From the NCBI GenBank assembly GCA_907165275.2, contig OU015675.1, positions 3,055,501-3,119,500 of the forward strand: a stretch of DNA of 64,000 bases, given 5' to 3'. Under the pieces are notes generated by a model. That model was not told where the DNA came from. It did not search any database and saw nothing but the letters and a program-made list of their open reading frames with translations. This stretch comes from Zygaena filipendulae. Taxonomy: Eukaryota; Arthropoda; Insecta; Lepidoptera; Zygaenidae. Shown here one piece after another: positions 22,507 through 34,615 of the stretch (position 1 is its first letter; each line of letters begins with the position of its first letter). A program made the position numbers and the translations under genes.

Positions 22507-22942
22507 TACCTACTATAAAATCAGATCGATACGTTGCTTAGTTACGATTTACGATAGATACAATACACGTTTAGTTTGGTTGACAATGCATAGTTTATTC
22601 TTTTTAGCGCATTTGAATAAAACCTTGTTTTATAAAAAAGGGTTTTTAAGATTAGTTAAGATTTTTCTATTGAAATGTATTAAAAGCTTTAATTTAATTT
22701 TCAATGTACTCGTATGTAACTATGTTGTTCGGGTGGAATGTTGCAATCAATTATGAAGCAGATATCTTCAACGGATTGAGCTGAAAGTTTTAGCGCCTGT
22801 TAACCCTTTCTTGTAGCCCTTCATTGTTACCTTTCTTGACTTTTTTCCGCATAGTGAGTGACTGTACCTATGCAATACATTTCACGTGCGCTGATTTGAG
22901 GAATACGAAAAAAGAAATACAATCTGTCGTATGTACGTTAGC

Positions 22943-23160
22943 TACGCCAGGTGACGCGGGTTCGATTCCTGCATCAGGTTGATAAACATTGGTGTTTAAA
23001 CTGAGTCTGGGCGTTTAATATGTGTCGTATGTTTTGCCAATAAAAAAGTGTGTAAGTATTATATATCAGTCGTCTGGTAGCCATAGTATGAGCTCTGCTT
23101 AGTTTGGGATCGTCGCGCTGTGCGATAGTGTCCAAGCATTGTTATCAATATACGACACTA
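22943..23160 (+). mobile_element. tRNA-derived SINE, diverged
   Basis: The B box is GGGTTCGATTCC at about 22959, followed by a body with GTTTAAACTGAGTCTGGGCG and TAGTTTGGGATCGTC. The A box has decayed. It resembles the SINE at 49862 in design, not closely in sequence. Confidence 0.6.
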
Positions 23161-23431
23161 GGTTATCTAGAAAGTGGGGAAGTCAGACTGAGCCAGCAAA
23201 CTACGCCGCCCCGGTCATTAGGTCCAGCCGGGTTCGAGTAGATAAAAGTTAGCGTGAACGTTGGACGTTACAGTTGTAGCTTTGTTTGCTTGTTCGTTTG
23301 CTCTTGTCGAGCGTTCAGTATTTGTTAGTTACGACTTCGTTCGAGGATATAGACTATAGAGAGACTACTAAACCGGTAAATTAGTAGGTATTTCGAAAGT
23401 TTTTGTAAATGTTTTCTTGGTGAAAACATCC

Positions 23432-23677
23432 GGGCCCTTATTCACTATGACGTAACACGGTGCGTTAAGATAAAGTGCCACAAAAATTGTCTTACCCTCG
23501 TAATCAAAGAAGTTGCACACTAATAAAATAAATTTACATTTCTTATGTTTTATATTTGTTTTTATAATGTTTTATATTTTGGCACCCGGAGCGTTGGGGA
23601 TTGTGTTTTTGGGACCTGTGTTGGCAAGGATTTCGTTATGGGCAAGGAATTTTGTTGGTCATAGTGAATCAGGTCCC
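23432..23677. mobile_element. MITE with GGGNCCTNATTCACTATGAC ends
   Basis: The left end GGGCCCTTATTCACTATGAC and the inverted right end GGGACCTGATTCACTATGAC agree at 18 of 20 positions. The element explains a tempting open frame here with a hydrophobic start and a splice-donor-like end. Confidence 0.75.
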
Positions 23678-24471
23678 AGATTAGTTAATTCTTCTGATGG
23701 TAAGTTCCATTTTTGAACTTAACTGATATTATATAAAGCGGAAAGATTTCATTTTTTGTTTGTTTGTTGGTTACGATTTAACCCAAAAACTACTGGACTG
23801 ATTTCAAAAATTCTTTCACCATTAGAATGCTACATTATTCCTAAGTTACATAGGCTAGGACGGTAGCAAAATCTATCCATACTAAAATATACTATGACTG
23901 TCTAGTTTACATGATATACTCACGACGACGCGACGCGACGTCTCGTTCGACATCATAAAGATAAATAAAGATAGGATGTGTGTTCGGATGCACATATAAC
24001 GATAAGGAGTGCCTTGGGAGGCGGAGTCACGAGAGATCCAGACGCTATACTTAGCTGAGAATATGCGAACAATGAGATGCTGGGGGAATGATAATGCTGG
24101 CAGCGAAATGAAGTTATGATACGATCAACTTATATTGTTTTTAAATATTACTTACATGTTTAATAGTGAATTTTAGCTTATCTTTACATGAACAAAGGTT
24201 TATTTATTTACATTTATATTTATTAAAAAAAGTACGATAATATAATTTTTTTCTTTTTCTTTTCTAAGAAGAAGAAAACGTCCGTCCGTGCGTGACAACG
24301 GGCTGCCAACTGAAAACCAGCGCTAGCCACCCCGCAGCACCTCGCTAATGCTGAGCTGGTGACCCTTTCGGCAGAGCATGCAAGAGATATCATATGTGAA
24401 CAAATTCAGATTAGGCACTGTTTATGTTTGTTTCTTTTTCTTGTGTTGTGCTGAAATAAATGTATTTTCTT

Positions 24472-24673
24472 TCTTACTTTCAAACAAATGCGAATGTGAG
24501 TTTATTTGTTTGTTTGTTTGTTACGCTTTCACGCCTTAACGAGTCAATCGATCACCATGAAATTTTGTATACCTACACGTTATCGGGGGCACAGAGAAAG
24601 AGGTACCTACTTTTAATCCCGGAATTCCCACGGTTTCGAAATTAACGCGGGAGGAACCGCAGGGCACAGCTAG
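24472..24673 (+). mobile_element. Non-autonomous Helitron
   Basis: Start TCTTACTTTCAAACAAATGC, a TTTG repeat near 24505, and end CGCAGGGCACAGCTAG. Confidence 0.8.
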
Positions 24674-25057
24674 TACCTACGTATAAAAGTGAAAAGTTAC
24701 GTTCTCAACTACTTGACGTACAAAACTGTAATTTGGCGTTGGCGTAGGTAGTTTATAGGTAGAAGACATCAGTTGAACAGATTTCACGGAGTTGCGGCGG
24801 GAACTCCTAAATTAACACAATACCTACTTATAAGAAAAAAATACTGTCAATATTTAATTAAATTCTACTTGGCATGGTTTTTGTGTGATGCGCCTATAAA
24901 TGTAGGTACCTACAGATAAACAGAAATACATTAGAACTTTGGTATCAATGTATTTTTGTGTATTGGTATGGAATTTCGAGTCAAAACATGTACCTAAGTA
25001 TTTTATTCTTTGGATAATGTTATTCTACAAAAATTTGGTCGATCAATTTTTAAAATT

Positions 25058-25457
25058 CTTTTTTAATACAGTTGCTCAAAAAGTGGCATATTGCAGGGAC
25101 GTATAGCGTTCGGGAAGTGGGCTATTACATACTCGAGCTTTTTCTTTACCTTTTCCAAACTCGTGCGTTCTCTTTCCCAACTGTCAAAAATGGCGAAACG
25201 ACTTTGACACACTTTTTGTATTGCGCAACGTAGGTTTCGTATTACTAATACGACTAGCGCCATCTCTTGATCACAGTTGGAACTTAGTTGAGTTTGTGTT
25301 TTTATTATTTTACTAAATTTCTTCATTTTTTTCGCAACTGTATTAAAAATAGTTGTTCAGTACACGTGCGGAACCGTCATTGCAAAGAGTTCCGACAAAT
25401 GTCGACCCGAGCCGAGGCGCAGCATAACAGCCTTTCCGCACTTGTAATGAAATATAC
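25058..25457 (-). mobile_element. Composite MITE, copy 2
   Basis: Reverse-oriented counterpart of 16568-17003, with the same inner ends (TTAATACAGTTGC / GCAACTGTATTAA) and the same GTGCGGAACCGTCATTGC outer part, but with the outer hairpin shortened. The TTAA at each inner end could be a piggyBac-type target, although the end does not start with CC as is usual there. Confidence 0.7.
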
Positions 25458-25779
25458 TATTATAACACTTATGTAGATTTCTTTCCCTAAATGCCAAAAT
25501 AGCTTTATACCTACTCGTACGTTAAAAATCCCGACGCGGCGGCTCAAAACACAACCAAAGATGCGCAAGCTTAACGTGTAGGTTAACCTATAAATCCATT
25601 TTTTTTTATTCTTATGTCAGGCGAAGGAATTTGATTTCTGTCCTTAAGGCCAGCATTCAACAACCATTTGAATATGAAATGAAATACGTGACTCCGTGCA
25701 CTTTGTTCGCTATGGTAGTGTAGTTTACTTCTTTATTTGAACGCTTCTTTTTATTGGAAATCGTGATACCCACAGTCGC

Positions 25780-25945
25780 CTTGGCCAAGTTGACAATCTG
25801 CAATCGACAACGCACAGAAAACTAAGGAACGAATCTTCATGTCACGGGGTCACGTATAAGATCGCCCAATCAAAGGTCCAGTTTGCGTGACTACGTTCAC
25901 GTTAGTTTTCTATGCGTTAACGATTATAGACTCAACTTGGCTAAG
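25780..25945. mobile_element. MITE with ~45-bp imperfect inverted ends
   Basis: The left arm (25780-25825) begins CTTGGCCAAGTTGA and the right arm (25902-25945) inverts it, both reaching AGAAAACTAA inside. 166 bp. Confidence 0.65.
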
Positions 25946-26007
25946 GGGGTAGAATAGATAGAAGGGACATCAAGTCAGTTTATTACGAAAACAATTATTA
26001 TTAATTT

Positions 26008-26599
26008 TTTTTTTATTTATTTACCAAACAAAATTAACAATAAAAAATACAACTTACATAGCACTTAACACTAAGGTTTATGGAAAAGATGCTATTTACC
26101 CAGTAGGTAGATGCAATTTTGGTGTAGGTAGTTATAATAATTTTATGAGTAGATACAATCTAGTATAATATGTAATAATTAGTAAAATTAGACTACTAGC
26201 TGAATTTAAAACCAGTGCACCTCTAAGATTTAGAATGATTGATATCTCTCCATATTATTTAGAAAATAGGATTTTAGTTTACTTTTAATATTTTTTTTGT
26301 TTTAAACTCGCGATCAAATCAGAGGGTAATTTATTAATTAGTCGAGGAACCAAGAAGCTAGCAGTCCTCTCGCCGTACACGTTGCCAGCACGTTGCGTGC
26401 ATAACCGGTTTTGAGCCATTGCGCGCGTGTATACAGGGTGACTAATTTCTTTCTTGAGTGATTTATTAAAAAAGTGTTTGTTTGATTTAGTAAAAAAAAT
26501 ATTGAAAAAATGAAAACCAGCGTCACCGGATGATGTCTGCACAAACTTTTCATCACTTACAGAAATATTGATCAAAGTAGCGAAATGTATTAAACGCAA
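26008..26599 (-). mobile_element. CR1/Jockey-like LINE 3' end
   Basis: On the minus strand the frame from 26599 reads HPVYTRAMAQNRL and LVPRLINKLPSDLI, matching the C-terminal tail of CR1/Jockey-type reverse transcriptases. It then shifts one base, continues KSKLKSYFLNN, and stops at 26230-26232. About 220 bp of 3' UTR follow, ending in an A-rich/TAAA tail (poly-T on the plus strand at 26008-26020). Only the last ~120 codons remain. Confidence 0.75.
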
Positions 26600-27326
26600 T
26601 TTGATTATGTTTTTACTTAGTCATTGATTTCAAAATTCAAGTTTTGAGAATATTGTGGAAAGTATACTTGGGTTGCCAGCAAAAAAAAATTATGAAAAAG
26701 TAAGAGCATGTTTTGTCCTAACTTCCTTCGTAACCGTGGCGCGCCTGCCGATATTGCCTCTCCAGAATAAGTAAATTAGGTTTTTTCTCTATGATGATAC
26801 CTATTTCATTACAAATAATTTATGTTTGTTTATTAAAATACGAACCAATTACCCGCTGTGCACCTGTAATGTGGGAATTTCAAGATCCAATCCAGGAACT
26901 TAAAGTATTCAATGCCCAACTCGAAGTGCAAACTTCATTGTATTTACCAAAATTCATCAAAATAGGTTTATTTATTTATTTATTACAAAAAGAAATAAAG
27001 AAACAGATAGACTAGTATTTTAATTATTTCAGAATACCGTAGCAGCAGTAGTAGTAGAATTAAATTTGTATAAAAATATCTAAATAAAACAAATATGTAT
27101 TGATAGATCTCCACATTTAGACTCAAATATTATAATTACATACTTAATTAAATGTAGCACACACTGCATTAGATACACTGCTGAAACTGAAACTTCAATA
27201 CCTATACCTAGTATACCTACTACCTACTCACTGTAGAGTCAAAATATAATATTATTATGGTTCAGTATTGTTTATTCAATTCAAAAGATACGTGTCTGTT
27301 TTGTAACTGAGCCATGAGGATAATTT

Positions 27327-27548
27327 GGACATGATAAGCAATAGTGTGTTAACCCACACTGGAGAAATTTTGAGTAAATCCTGTTTTAAAATCATAGCGT
27401 CATTTTATTTCAATTTTTTTTTTATGTTTAACATTTTGTTGGTATTTAATCAATGTAATAAGGTAAATACATAATTAAAAAACCGTTCTATAACTCTCAA
27501 TAAAGCATTTTGAATCAAACTTAATATTGTGGGTTAACATGTTATTGC
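27327..27548. mobile_element. MITE family M4, copy 2, right end cut
   Basis: It starts GGACATGATAAGCAATAG and stops at GTTATTGC, without the last ~12 bp. It directly abuts the upstream exon of the unrecognised gene, and its broken end helps form the AG taken as an acceptor there. Confidence 0.8.
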
Positions 27549-27550
27549 AG

Positions 27551-27834
27551 GCAGACTCGAGATTTCTACACCTTATACAGGTATACAGCTATACAGTATC
27601 TACCTATATAGGGAGTATACCATCTGTAATATTTAAACCTATTTTCCGTTCCATTATCCCCGTTACGTCGACGTCCATTAAGTTTTGTATATTATACCGC
27701 GCCAACGAACGCATCAAAACTAGACGTTCTCATACTTTGTTCACTCTACGAGATTTGATTATGAAATATGTATACGATTTCCCGAAACTTTTCATCCTCT
27801 CTCTAAAAAGTACTGACGGCATTATCGCTCCTAT
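27551..27834 (+). CDS. Unrecognised protein, upstream exon
   Basis: This open stretch ends at a strong donor (CCTAT then GTGAGTACG). The last 60 or so codons look coding: basic and mixed composition including ERIKTRRSHTLFTLRDLI and YDFPKLFILSLK. It stops two bases into a codon (phase 2), and joining it to the exon at 27997 restores the frame through an isoleucine. There is no convincing ATG in the exon, so an upstream exon is expected. The left edge is uncertain: 27551 follows an AG directly after a truncated MITE (27327-27548), but a later AG could be the true acceptor. I recognise no domain and no transmembrane segment. Confidence 0.45.
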
Positions 27835-27996
27835 GTGAGTACGACAAGATCAAAAATTGCGTGCACATATTTAGAAACAAATGTAAATACCTAAGTGTTT
27901 TGAATATTGTACGGCCTAAATACACTATATAGCCAGCTAAATAAACCTTGACGTAGAAAAGTCATGATAAAATAGACTCAGTTCCCAATGTCTTAG

Positions 27997-28198
27997 TGGT
28001 GAATATAGATTGTTCGTAACGGGCGAGTATTGTCAACAATATTGGTGTGTGTACATAAACGGCGATCGGCAGGATCAGTTTTACGAGGGAATACAAGAGG
28101 TTTTCGTTTTACGACAGCCTTTAAGAGCGTTGCTGGAATCTGGGTGGACTTTGCTGTCGGGTCATGAAGCGCGCGTTCAATTTCATCAGTTGATTTAA
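27997..28198 (+). CDS. Unrecognised protein, C-terminal exon
   Basis: This is the terminal exon of the gene that starts upstream at or before 27551. The acceptor is AATGTCTTAG, preceded by a short pyrimidine run, and the intron is 162 bp (27835-27996). The product starts GEYRLFVTGEYCQQYWCVYI, is soluble, rich in aromatic residues and glutamine, and ends in a TAA stop at 28196-28198. The composition (balanced GC, few low-complexity runs) is unlike the flanking AT-rich DNA. I do not recognise the family and propose no function. The matching phase across a well-formed short intron is the main evidence that the gene is real. Confidence 0.5.
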
Positions 28199-28246
28199 AA
28201 TTGTTTTTTTTTTTAATTAGCTTACTGGATGTTAAATAATATTATT

Positions 28247-28452
28247 AGCTGTTCCCTGCGGTTTCATCCACAGCAATTTCGGAGATCCCGCAGGAACTCC
28301 ATGTTACAAAGTACCCTATATGTCCTTTTCTGTGCCCCTGACAACGTGTATGCAAAATTTCGTGATGATCGGTTGAGCCGTTAAGCCGTGAAAGCGTAAC
28401 AGACAGACAGAAAGACAGACAGAGTTACTTTCGCATTTATAGTATTAGTGTG
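28247..28452 (-). mobile_element. Non-autonomous Helitron, reverse
   Basis: It reads AGCTGTTCCCTGCGGTTTCA at the left and CTTTCGCATTTATAGTATTA at the right, the full element reversed. It begins 48 bp after the stop of the unrecognised gene. Confidence 0.8.
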
Positions 28453-29639
28453 GATTTATGATTTACAAACTAGGTGCTTGACTACAGGCACTACAGCTCC
28501 ATTTAAGAAAGTAGGTATGACACAGTCAAAACTACATTACTACGATTACTGCCTAGTAGTCACTAGTATAGTATACTACTAGTTGGTCAGTATCTAAGGT
28601 TATGGAACTTAGGTATAACCTATATACAGAATTTGATATAAATAAAAAAAAAATACGAAATTGATGTTTACCGATTATTTTATGAGTTCATTCGATTTCG
28701 AGTACTTACATTACATATAATTTGTGATATGGAAACCCGCTTGTTTCGTGGTGCCGTACAAGTTGATAATGGCGACTTACAAGTGGTATTACTGACACAC
28801 TACCTACAACGCTCCACTATACGGGTCATGTTACGTAGTTGCTGCCAAACAAGAGGATACACAAACAATGCGTTTTGCGGCGCCATGTGCATGCACTGTT
28901 GGACAAAGCAAACTAGATTGTCAAATAACGATTTGTCAATTTTAACTAAGCCTTGTCAACTAAGTACGTTTCTAAGAATATCTCCGGTTGTTGAAGAGTG
29001 AAAGCCGTACCGAAAACACGCGTGTCACGTTTGTCTTCGTTATTTCAGTCACTTTTCAGCATCTATTTTGGACCCTGAGCAGGAATCTGGCTTTCAAGAG
29101 AGCCATGTTTTAACTTGGGGGACAATTTAACATTGTCATTGCCGTTTCGCCATAACTGAAGAAGTAGATGAGATTTTTATTATTAACTCAGAAGAATATG
29201 CTTAGTTATTCTTCTGAAATTATTAAGAAACATTGTCATTGGAAAATTATAATTATAGACGCCATTATTAAAGAAGAAGAAGAATATCTCCCTCCGTTCA
29301 CTTGAAATCATGCCCAGGTGACGTACCTACATAACTTTTCTTATTAAATCCGCAGGATCATAGGTACCTATGGCTAAACTACACTACATAGGTATAGACT
29401 AAATATGATCATAGGTAACTGACATTAATTTTAACTTAATTTGAAGAATCGCATGCTGATGTGATAATATTATTGTACCGGTCGATCCTAAAAAATAAAA
29501 TATTCTGATTTGATTTTACATACTAAACGTAGTACTGTATCTAGTATCTAGTTATGTTTTAAATAATACCAAGCGGAAATTAGTGAAAATTGGCCTAAGA
29601 TCCTATCTATATCATTAGGAGAAATTAATGTGTTTTAAT

Positions 29640-29672
29640 CATGGACCAATTAAACTAGATTATTGGTCCATG
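29640..29672. mobile_element. 33-bp palindromic micro-insertion, copy B
   Basis: The same CATGGACCAAT ends as copy A surround a different loop, and the flanks are a perfect 8-bp duplication GTTTTAAT (29632-29639 and 29673-29680). Confidence 0.75.
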
Positions 29673-30767
29673 GTTTTAATTGACGCATTAAATAAAAATC
29701 AAGTGAAAATTTTAAAACTTTTCCTAATAAATCCTTGATTTGTGAGTTACGGTAGACGGGTAGAACCCCACAAAAAATCTATATCAATTTTATATTGGTT
29801 CTTTAAAAAAATGTCATGTTGATTCCAACAATAATAAACGTTTGTGTACACATGAGCTTGCCCCTATTTGTGTTATGTCGAGTTCGCTGGAGTTCCGAGT
29901 TGGTGCGGTCACAGCTGGGCACAGTTTGCCGGTGGTTCGGTGACTAGCGACCTGCATTGCGCCTGATATCGCACTAATGAAAATTTATGAAGAACTTCAT
30001 GCAAATTTTCAAGGCGTGCTTGGCGTCTGGTGACATGGGTAGATATAGTGAACCAATTTATACGTAGGTACCTATGCATATAAATAAACATTTAGTAAAG
30101 TCTTAGGACTTTTAATTATAATAATACATAAAATAATTATTTATGGCCATCAAAAGAGTAGGTAAATACAGATCAGAACTGCAATCTTGGCGAATATGGT
30201 GACTGACTCGAGACCTAGATTTAAGTAGCGCTGATTTGCAATCACTCCCCCCCTCTGGAGTATTAGGTAAGTATGTATATTGTAATTTTAAAAAGTTATT
30301 TCCAAAAAGAATCCAGAAATGCTTCAGAAACAGCTCAGACCAAATAAGAAGTCATTTCGTCTGAGAGAAACGGTTCAGAATTTATAAATATAGATAAAAT
30401 AGCTGAATAAGTTTGTATGAAATTCATCTGGCCAGCATAGCATTAATATAAGCTTGGATTTAATTAAATTTCTAAAGAGTTAACAAATGCAAGACATTTT
30501 CAAGAATGTCCCTTAGAATTTGAGCTCTAAAGGGGATCTCAAACTAGCTCCAAACTATTTAAAAGCGACCGTTACTCTGGTAGTTCGAACAAATTTCACG
30601 ACCAACAAGTTTAACGACGACTGTCGTGTCTTTATGTATTAAACGTTTTATAGTATTCTGTACTCAGAGTTAGAAAAATAAATAGACAGAGCGAGCAAAA
30701 CTAGCACGTGGCAAGGGCAACGACCGTGCTAGACTAAATAATTTTAAATAACAAACGTTTATCATAC

Positions 30768-30840
30768 TACCCCGATGCTGGAATCGAACTTACGACACCT
30801 GAGGAGTATCTAAGTCAAGTCTGCTATACTTACTATAGAG
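30768..30840 (-). mobile_element. SINE head remnant
   Basis: GGAATCGAACTT is a reversed B box, with GATGCTG and a decayed tRNA-like surround. No body is recognised. Confidence 0.35.
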
Positions 30841-31315
30841 TCCAATGTACTAGATCAAATTTACTGTCTGTACTAAGTAAATGTGTAGAAACTTAGGTAT
30901 TATTGAAACAAAGCAGTTCAGTTTTGCACTTTTTTTCGCGACAATTTACAAATCAATACAAATCAATCTACAAACAAAAGACAGACGTTTGCTTTTAGGT
31001 GACACTACTAAACCTCGACTTAACACAATAACCTCAAAGAGAACACAGGCACCCAGCTGTCCCTAAAACGTCTTTGTTTGTTTTAATTAAGAGATAACAA
31101 ACTAAACAAACGCTCAACACAGTCACGAATATATAGATGTGATGTAAGTTAACAATATCTTTAATATTGTCTGTAATAGGTAGGTCTCATAATAGGTACA
31201 AAAAAAAGGAGACCAAGGGAAGTTGATTTGACGAAACAGTCCGCTAGATGTGTTGACGACATTGTGAGGAGACCGAAATGTAGGGATGAATGGGAGTCTT
31301 ATTTTTTATTAGTTT

Positions 31316-31492
31316 AATTAGTTCCCCACGGTATGATTGGATTTTCCGAGGGTATTCCAAAATAAAAAGTTTCCTATTTCCTTTTATGTACCCCTGACAA
31401 CGTGTACCTATGTAAAATTGCATTATAATCGATATAGCAGTTAAGGCATGAAATCTTAACAAATAAGCTCGCATTCGCATTTAAAGGCCTGT
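31316..31492 (-). mobile_element. Helitron, reverse, decayed
   Basis: CCCCTGACAACGTGTACC and AGCTCGCATTCGCATTTA are typical interior and 5' text; the terminal hairpin is eroded. Confidence 0.6.
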
Positions 31493-32030
31493 TAAAGTTA
31501 TTATAGTACAAAATTTTACAAAACAACTAACGGCCAAATAAAAAAAAATTAAATTGAAATAGGTATGGATTAGATTACAGACTGACATTCGTTACCTACT
31601 TTTACTGAAAAACATTTTAAGACCTGCTCAATCTACAACGTGCGTATTATTCTTTGATTCTAGATGCACTTACACTTAGAAATTGCTCCGGTTTAAATTC
31701 TATAAACTTAACGTTTTCAGATGAGTATATTGCAAAAACATAATATCGAGAGGGTCTTCAGAGTTTATTACAAATAAAATACAAATACATACGTTTAAAT
31801 GTTTTGGAAAACATAAACAAATAGCAATTTACTCAAGAGCGAATAAAATTGAATTGTCATTTGTCACAGATATTCGTATTTTTCGGTTCCGATATTTTTA
31901 CCGTCAATAAATTCCAAACTAACCAGATTTTACACGAATTATGCAGTAAGTATATATTATTCAATAGATATTTTATATCTATATAAATATTCATCCAGAT
32001 TGGAAACACAAATAAAAAGTAATACTAATA

Positions 32031-32370
32031 GGCATGATGACTAAATATTATTATTATAAATTTTAGTCTGTCTTGTAATAACAAATATTGGACTGTGGAC
32101 ACGTATTTTTTGATTTTTAACGTAATCAAAAAATAACGGCAATACATTGAGTAGAAATACCGTATGAAGTCATACCTAGTTACACTTTATACTAAGAGGT
32201 AGCGACGTCGAACTCCTGAACTTTAATGCGTTTTATAATGCGTTTGGTTTTTTGCGTTTTAAGTATTTTTAAAATAATTCGAAAAGTTAAAAGATACGCG
32301 TCTATTATTTTTTTACCATCTTACTGACCAACTAAATATAATTTTGATTATTTTACCTTGTCATCATGCC
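32031..32370. mobile_element. MITE family with GGCATGATGA ends, complete copy
   Basis: The left end GGCATGATGACTAAAT and the inverted right end GGCATGATGACAAGG bound 340 bp. The interior TTGGACACGTATTTT-type text also occurs near 815-1140, 37831-37985 and in the arms of the palindrome at 58.5-59.9 kb. Confidence 0.65.
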
Positions 32371-32389
32371 CATTGAAGTTTTCTTTCCT

Positions 32390-32579
32390 CAGGTGCGGTC
32401 ACATCCTGAAATTTTTGAGAGGTGGAGGGTGGGGGGGGGTTCACCTATAGTATGTCGAGTAAATTAGACTTCATTGCACAATACACAATTTTATTGTACA
32501 CATTATAAAGCAAATGGATATTGGGCAAAGCAAATGGGGCGGGTCATGTCCCCTGTGACCCTCCTTCGGACCGGGCCTG
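32390..32579. mobile_element. hAT-like MITE, CAGGTGCGG ends
   Basis: The left end CAGGTGCGGTC and the inverted right end CAGGCCCGGTCC frame a 190-bp element. The flanks TCTTTCCT and GCTTCCCT agree at 6 of 8 positions. The left half is shared with 13654-13755. Confidence 0.55.
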
Positions 32580-32660
32580 GCTTCCCTAGGAATCGAACTC
32601 GAAACCACTTGATTTGCGGAGCGGTTCGGCGCGGCGACCACTTGCATTAATACGGTTGCC
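32580..32660 (-). mobile_element. SINE head remnant
   Basis: On the minus strand GAGTTCGATTCCTAGG is a B box, preceded by an A-box-like AAGTGGTCGCCGCG. It is cut on its inner side by the hAT-like MITE at 32390-32579. Confidence 0.45.
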
Positions 32661-33582
32661 AAGAAGTGAACCTTTATTCGAGTAAGTAGTCTAAAGTAGA
32701 TGACTTAATAATATCCAGACAATGTTTGACATTTCAAGTTGAGAAGGGTCAAGTCAAGACTGATTGAGCACTTAAGTGGAGCACTTACACCGATGGCTCG
32801 TTATAATTCTCAATGCTACTTCGGAGCTTTATGAGGCATTCGCTTGAAAATCTCACGTCATGACGCGCTGGAAATGTGTTACGGACTCAGTACCATCAAC
32901 TTAAGTTCGCATCTTTTCTTGGCAAGTCATAGCCTAACTAACGACGTCGCTAAATAATAAAAAAGAAATGATATTCTCATTGTTTCAAACATAAATGTTT
33001 CATTTAATTTTTAAATAAATAAAATAAACAAATAAAATATTACGTACGTAAAATTTGGAATTTAATCGGGAACTGTAGAAGATAAAAGCATATATTTCGA
33101 GTTAATTTAAGTACAAATTCTCTCTCTGTGTTAAATTTCATCCACATCCTTTCAGATGTCTACGCGTGATCAAGTCACAAACATCCAAACAACTAAAGTT
33201 TCGTATATCATAGAATTTGCTTAATTTATGCAAAATTTAAATTGGTTTCGATTGACTAACGGTTAACAGACTCGCGTGACCCGTAACCGTTAAGCGTGTT
33301 AAGTTATTCCACCAGACTCGCACGTTTGCGTTATCATAACTAGATCGCAATTGTATCGAGGGTTGTTATCGCGTGTGAATTGTATAAATTATTAAATTAA
33401 TTTGTCCATTTAACCGCTACGTTTCGCCTGTAAATTAGAATACACCAGTTTCGAATGCGCTACGGTAAAATTGCCGTAGGCGCCTACGTCGTAGCCCTAC
33501 GAGATCTACGGCGTCTACGCGATGCTTCTACGACGTATCGACGACGCTCCATCATTAATATTATATTATCTATATTCTATAC

Positions 33583-33886
33583 TAGCTGTCCCGCGCGGTT
33601 TCACCCGCGATAATTTCGGAGTTTCCGCAGGAATTCCGGATTACAATATAGCCTATGTTACTTAGGGATAATGTAGCTTTCTAATGGTGAAAGAATGTTG
33701 TAAATCGGTCCAGTAGATTTTGAGTTAAATCATAACAAACAAACAAAACAACAAAACTCAAAAACTACTGGACCGATTTAAAAAATTCTTTCTCGATTAG
33801 AAAGTTACATTATCCCTGAGTAATATAGGCTGAACTCTCACGGGAACTCCGAAATTATCGCGGGCGAAACCGCGTGGGACAGCTAG
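33583..33886. mobile_element. Inverted pair of Helitrons
   Basis: A reversed copy (CTAGCTGTCCCGCGCGGTTT from 33583) meets a forward copy near 33740, which ends GCGTGGGACAGCTAG at 33886. Both are joined at their inner AAACAAACAAA regions, so the pair is a 300-bp imperfect palindrome bounded by CTAG on both sides. Confidence 0.8.
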
Positions 33887-34325
33887 TAATATTATAAATT
33901 TAATAGATATTAGTTATAACTGATATAAATTTAAAAAATCTCTGTTTTGGGTTCTTCCACTTGAATAATTCTTTTTAAAACAGCCTTCTGATAACATACC
34001 CAGAATACCAATAACTTTTTCCGTCTAAACTCTATTGAATGTTAAAGTAACATAAAAACAGTTTGTTAGATACTTTCGAAAGTACTTCATAACAGGTAAT
34101 TTAATATTAAAGTGACTTTATATTTGTTTAACCACTGTTCGTGATTCATATTGCACCATGTGACGTGGGTTAAACACCAAAGTTATTTAGGTAGGCTTTT
34201 AATTGCGAAGGATATTAGTAAGCTTGCCCTAACTTACAAACCTTGAGTTCGTGTTTTAAGTCTTGAGAGATTTGCGCTGATAAACTTTTGCGGCGTTTGT
34301 TCAAAACACTTCCAATTAGAATAGG

Positions 34326-34534
34326 GTAATCACTACATATTATAAACAAAGTCGCAGCCCGCTGTCTGTCTGTCCCTATGCATGCTTTGGTCTTTAAAAC
34401 TACGCAACAGATATTCATGCAGTTTTCACCAATAGATAGAGTGATTATTGAGAAAGGTTTATATCTATATTTTATCTTGGAATTCCCGTGAGAACGCCAA
34501 AATTACCGCGGATGAAATCGCGGGAGACATCTAG
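34326..34534 (+). mobile_element. Helitron
   Basis: Interior ATGCAGTTTTCACCAATAGA and end GCGGATGAAATCGCGGGAGA then CATCTAG. Confidence 0.65.
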
Positions 34535-34615
34535 TTAAGATCAATTGAGAAAGTAATGTAATACGCAATGTCACATTTTTGCAACATACATATGAGTAAC
34601 AAGTAACAATCGTAT

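Larger units (their letters stand above)
28453..31315. other. Intergenic, no gene supported
   Basis: A 90-codon ATG frame at 28729-29001 (plus) has no family features or splice partner. The stretch also holds the micro-insertion at 29640 and the SINE head at 30768. Confidence 0.5.

Noticed and set aside
22956..22972. tRNA gene signal (B box)
   Set aside because: It lacks a proper A box and acceptor stem; SINE remnant.
23513..23716. Open frame with a hydrophobic start and a GTAAGT donor, resembling a first coding exon
   Set aside because: Nearly all of it lies inside a MITE with matching inverted ends (23432-23677).
28729..29001. 90-codon ATG frame near the unknown gene
   Set aside because: No recognisable family, splice signals or partner exon.
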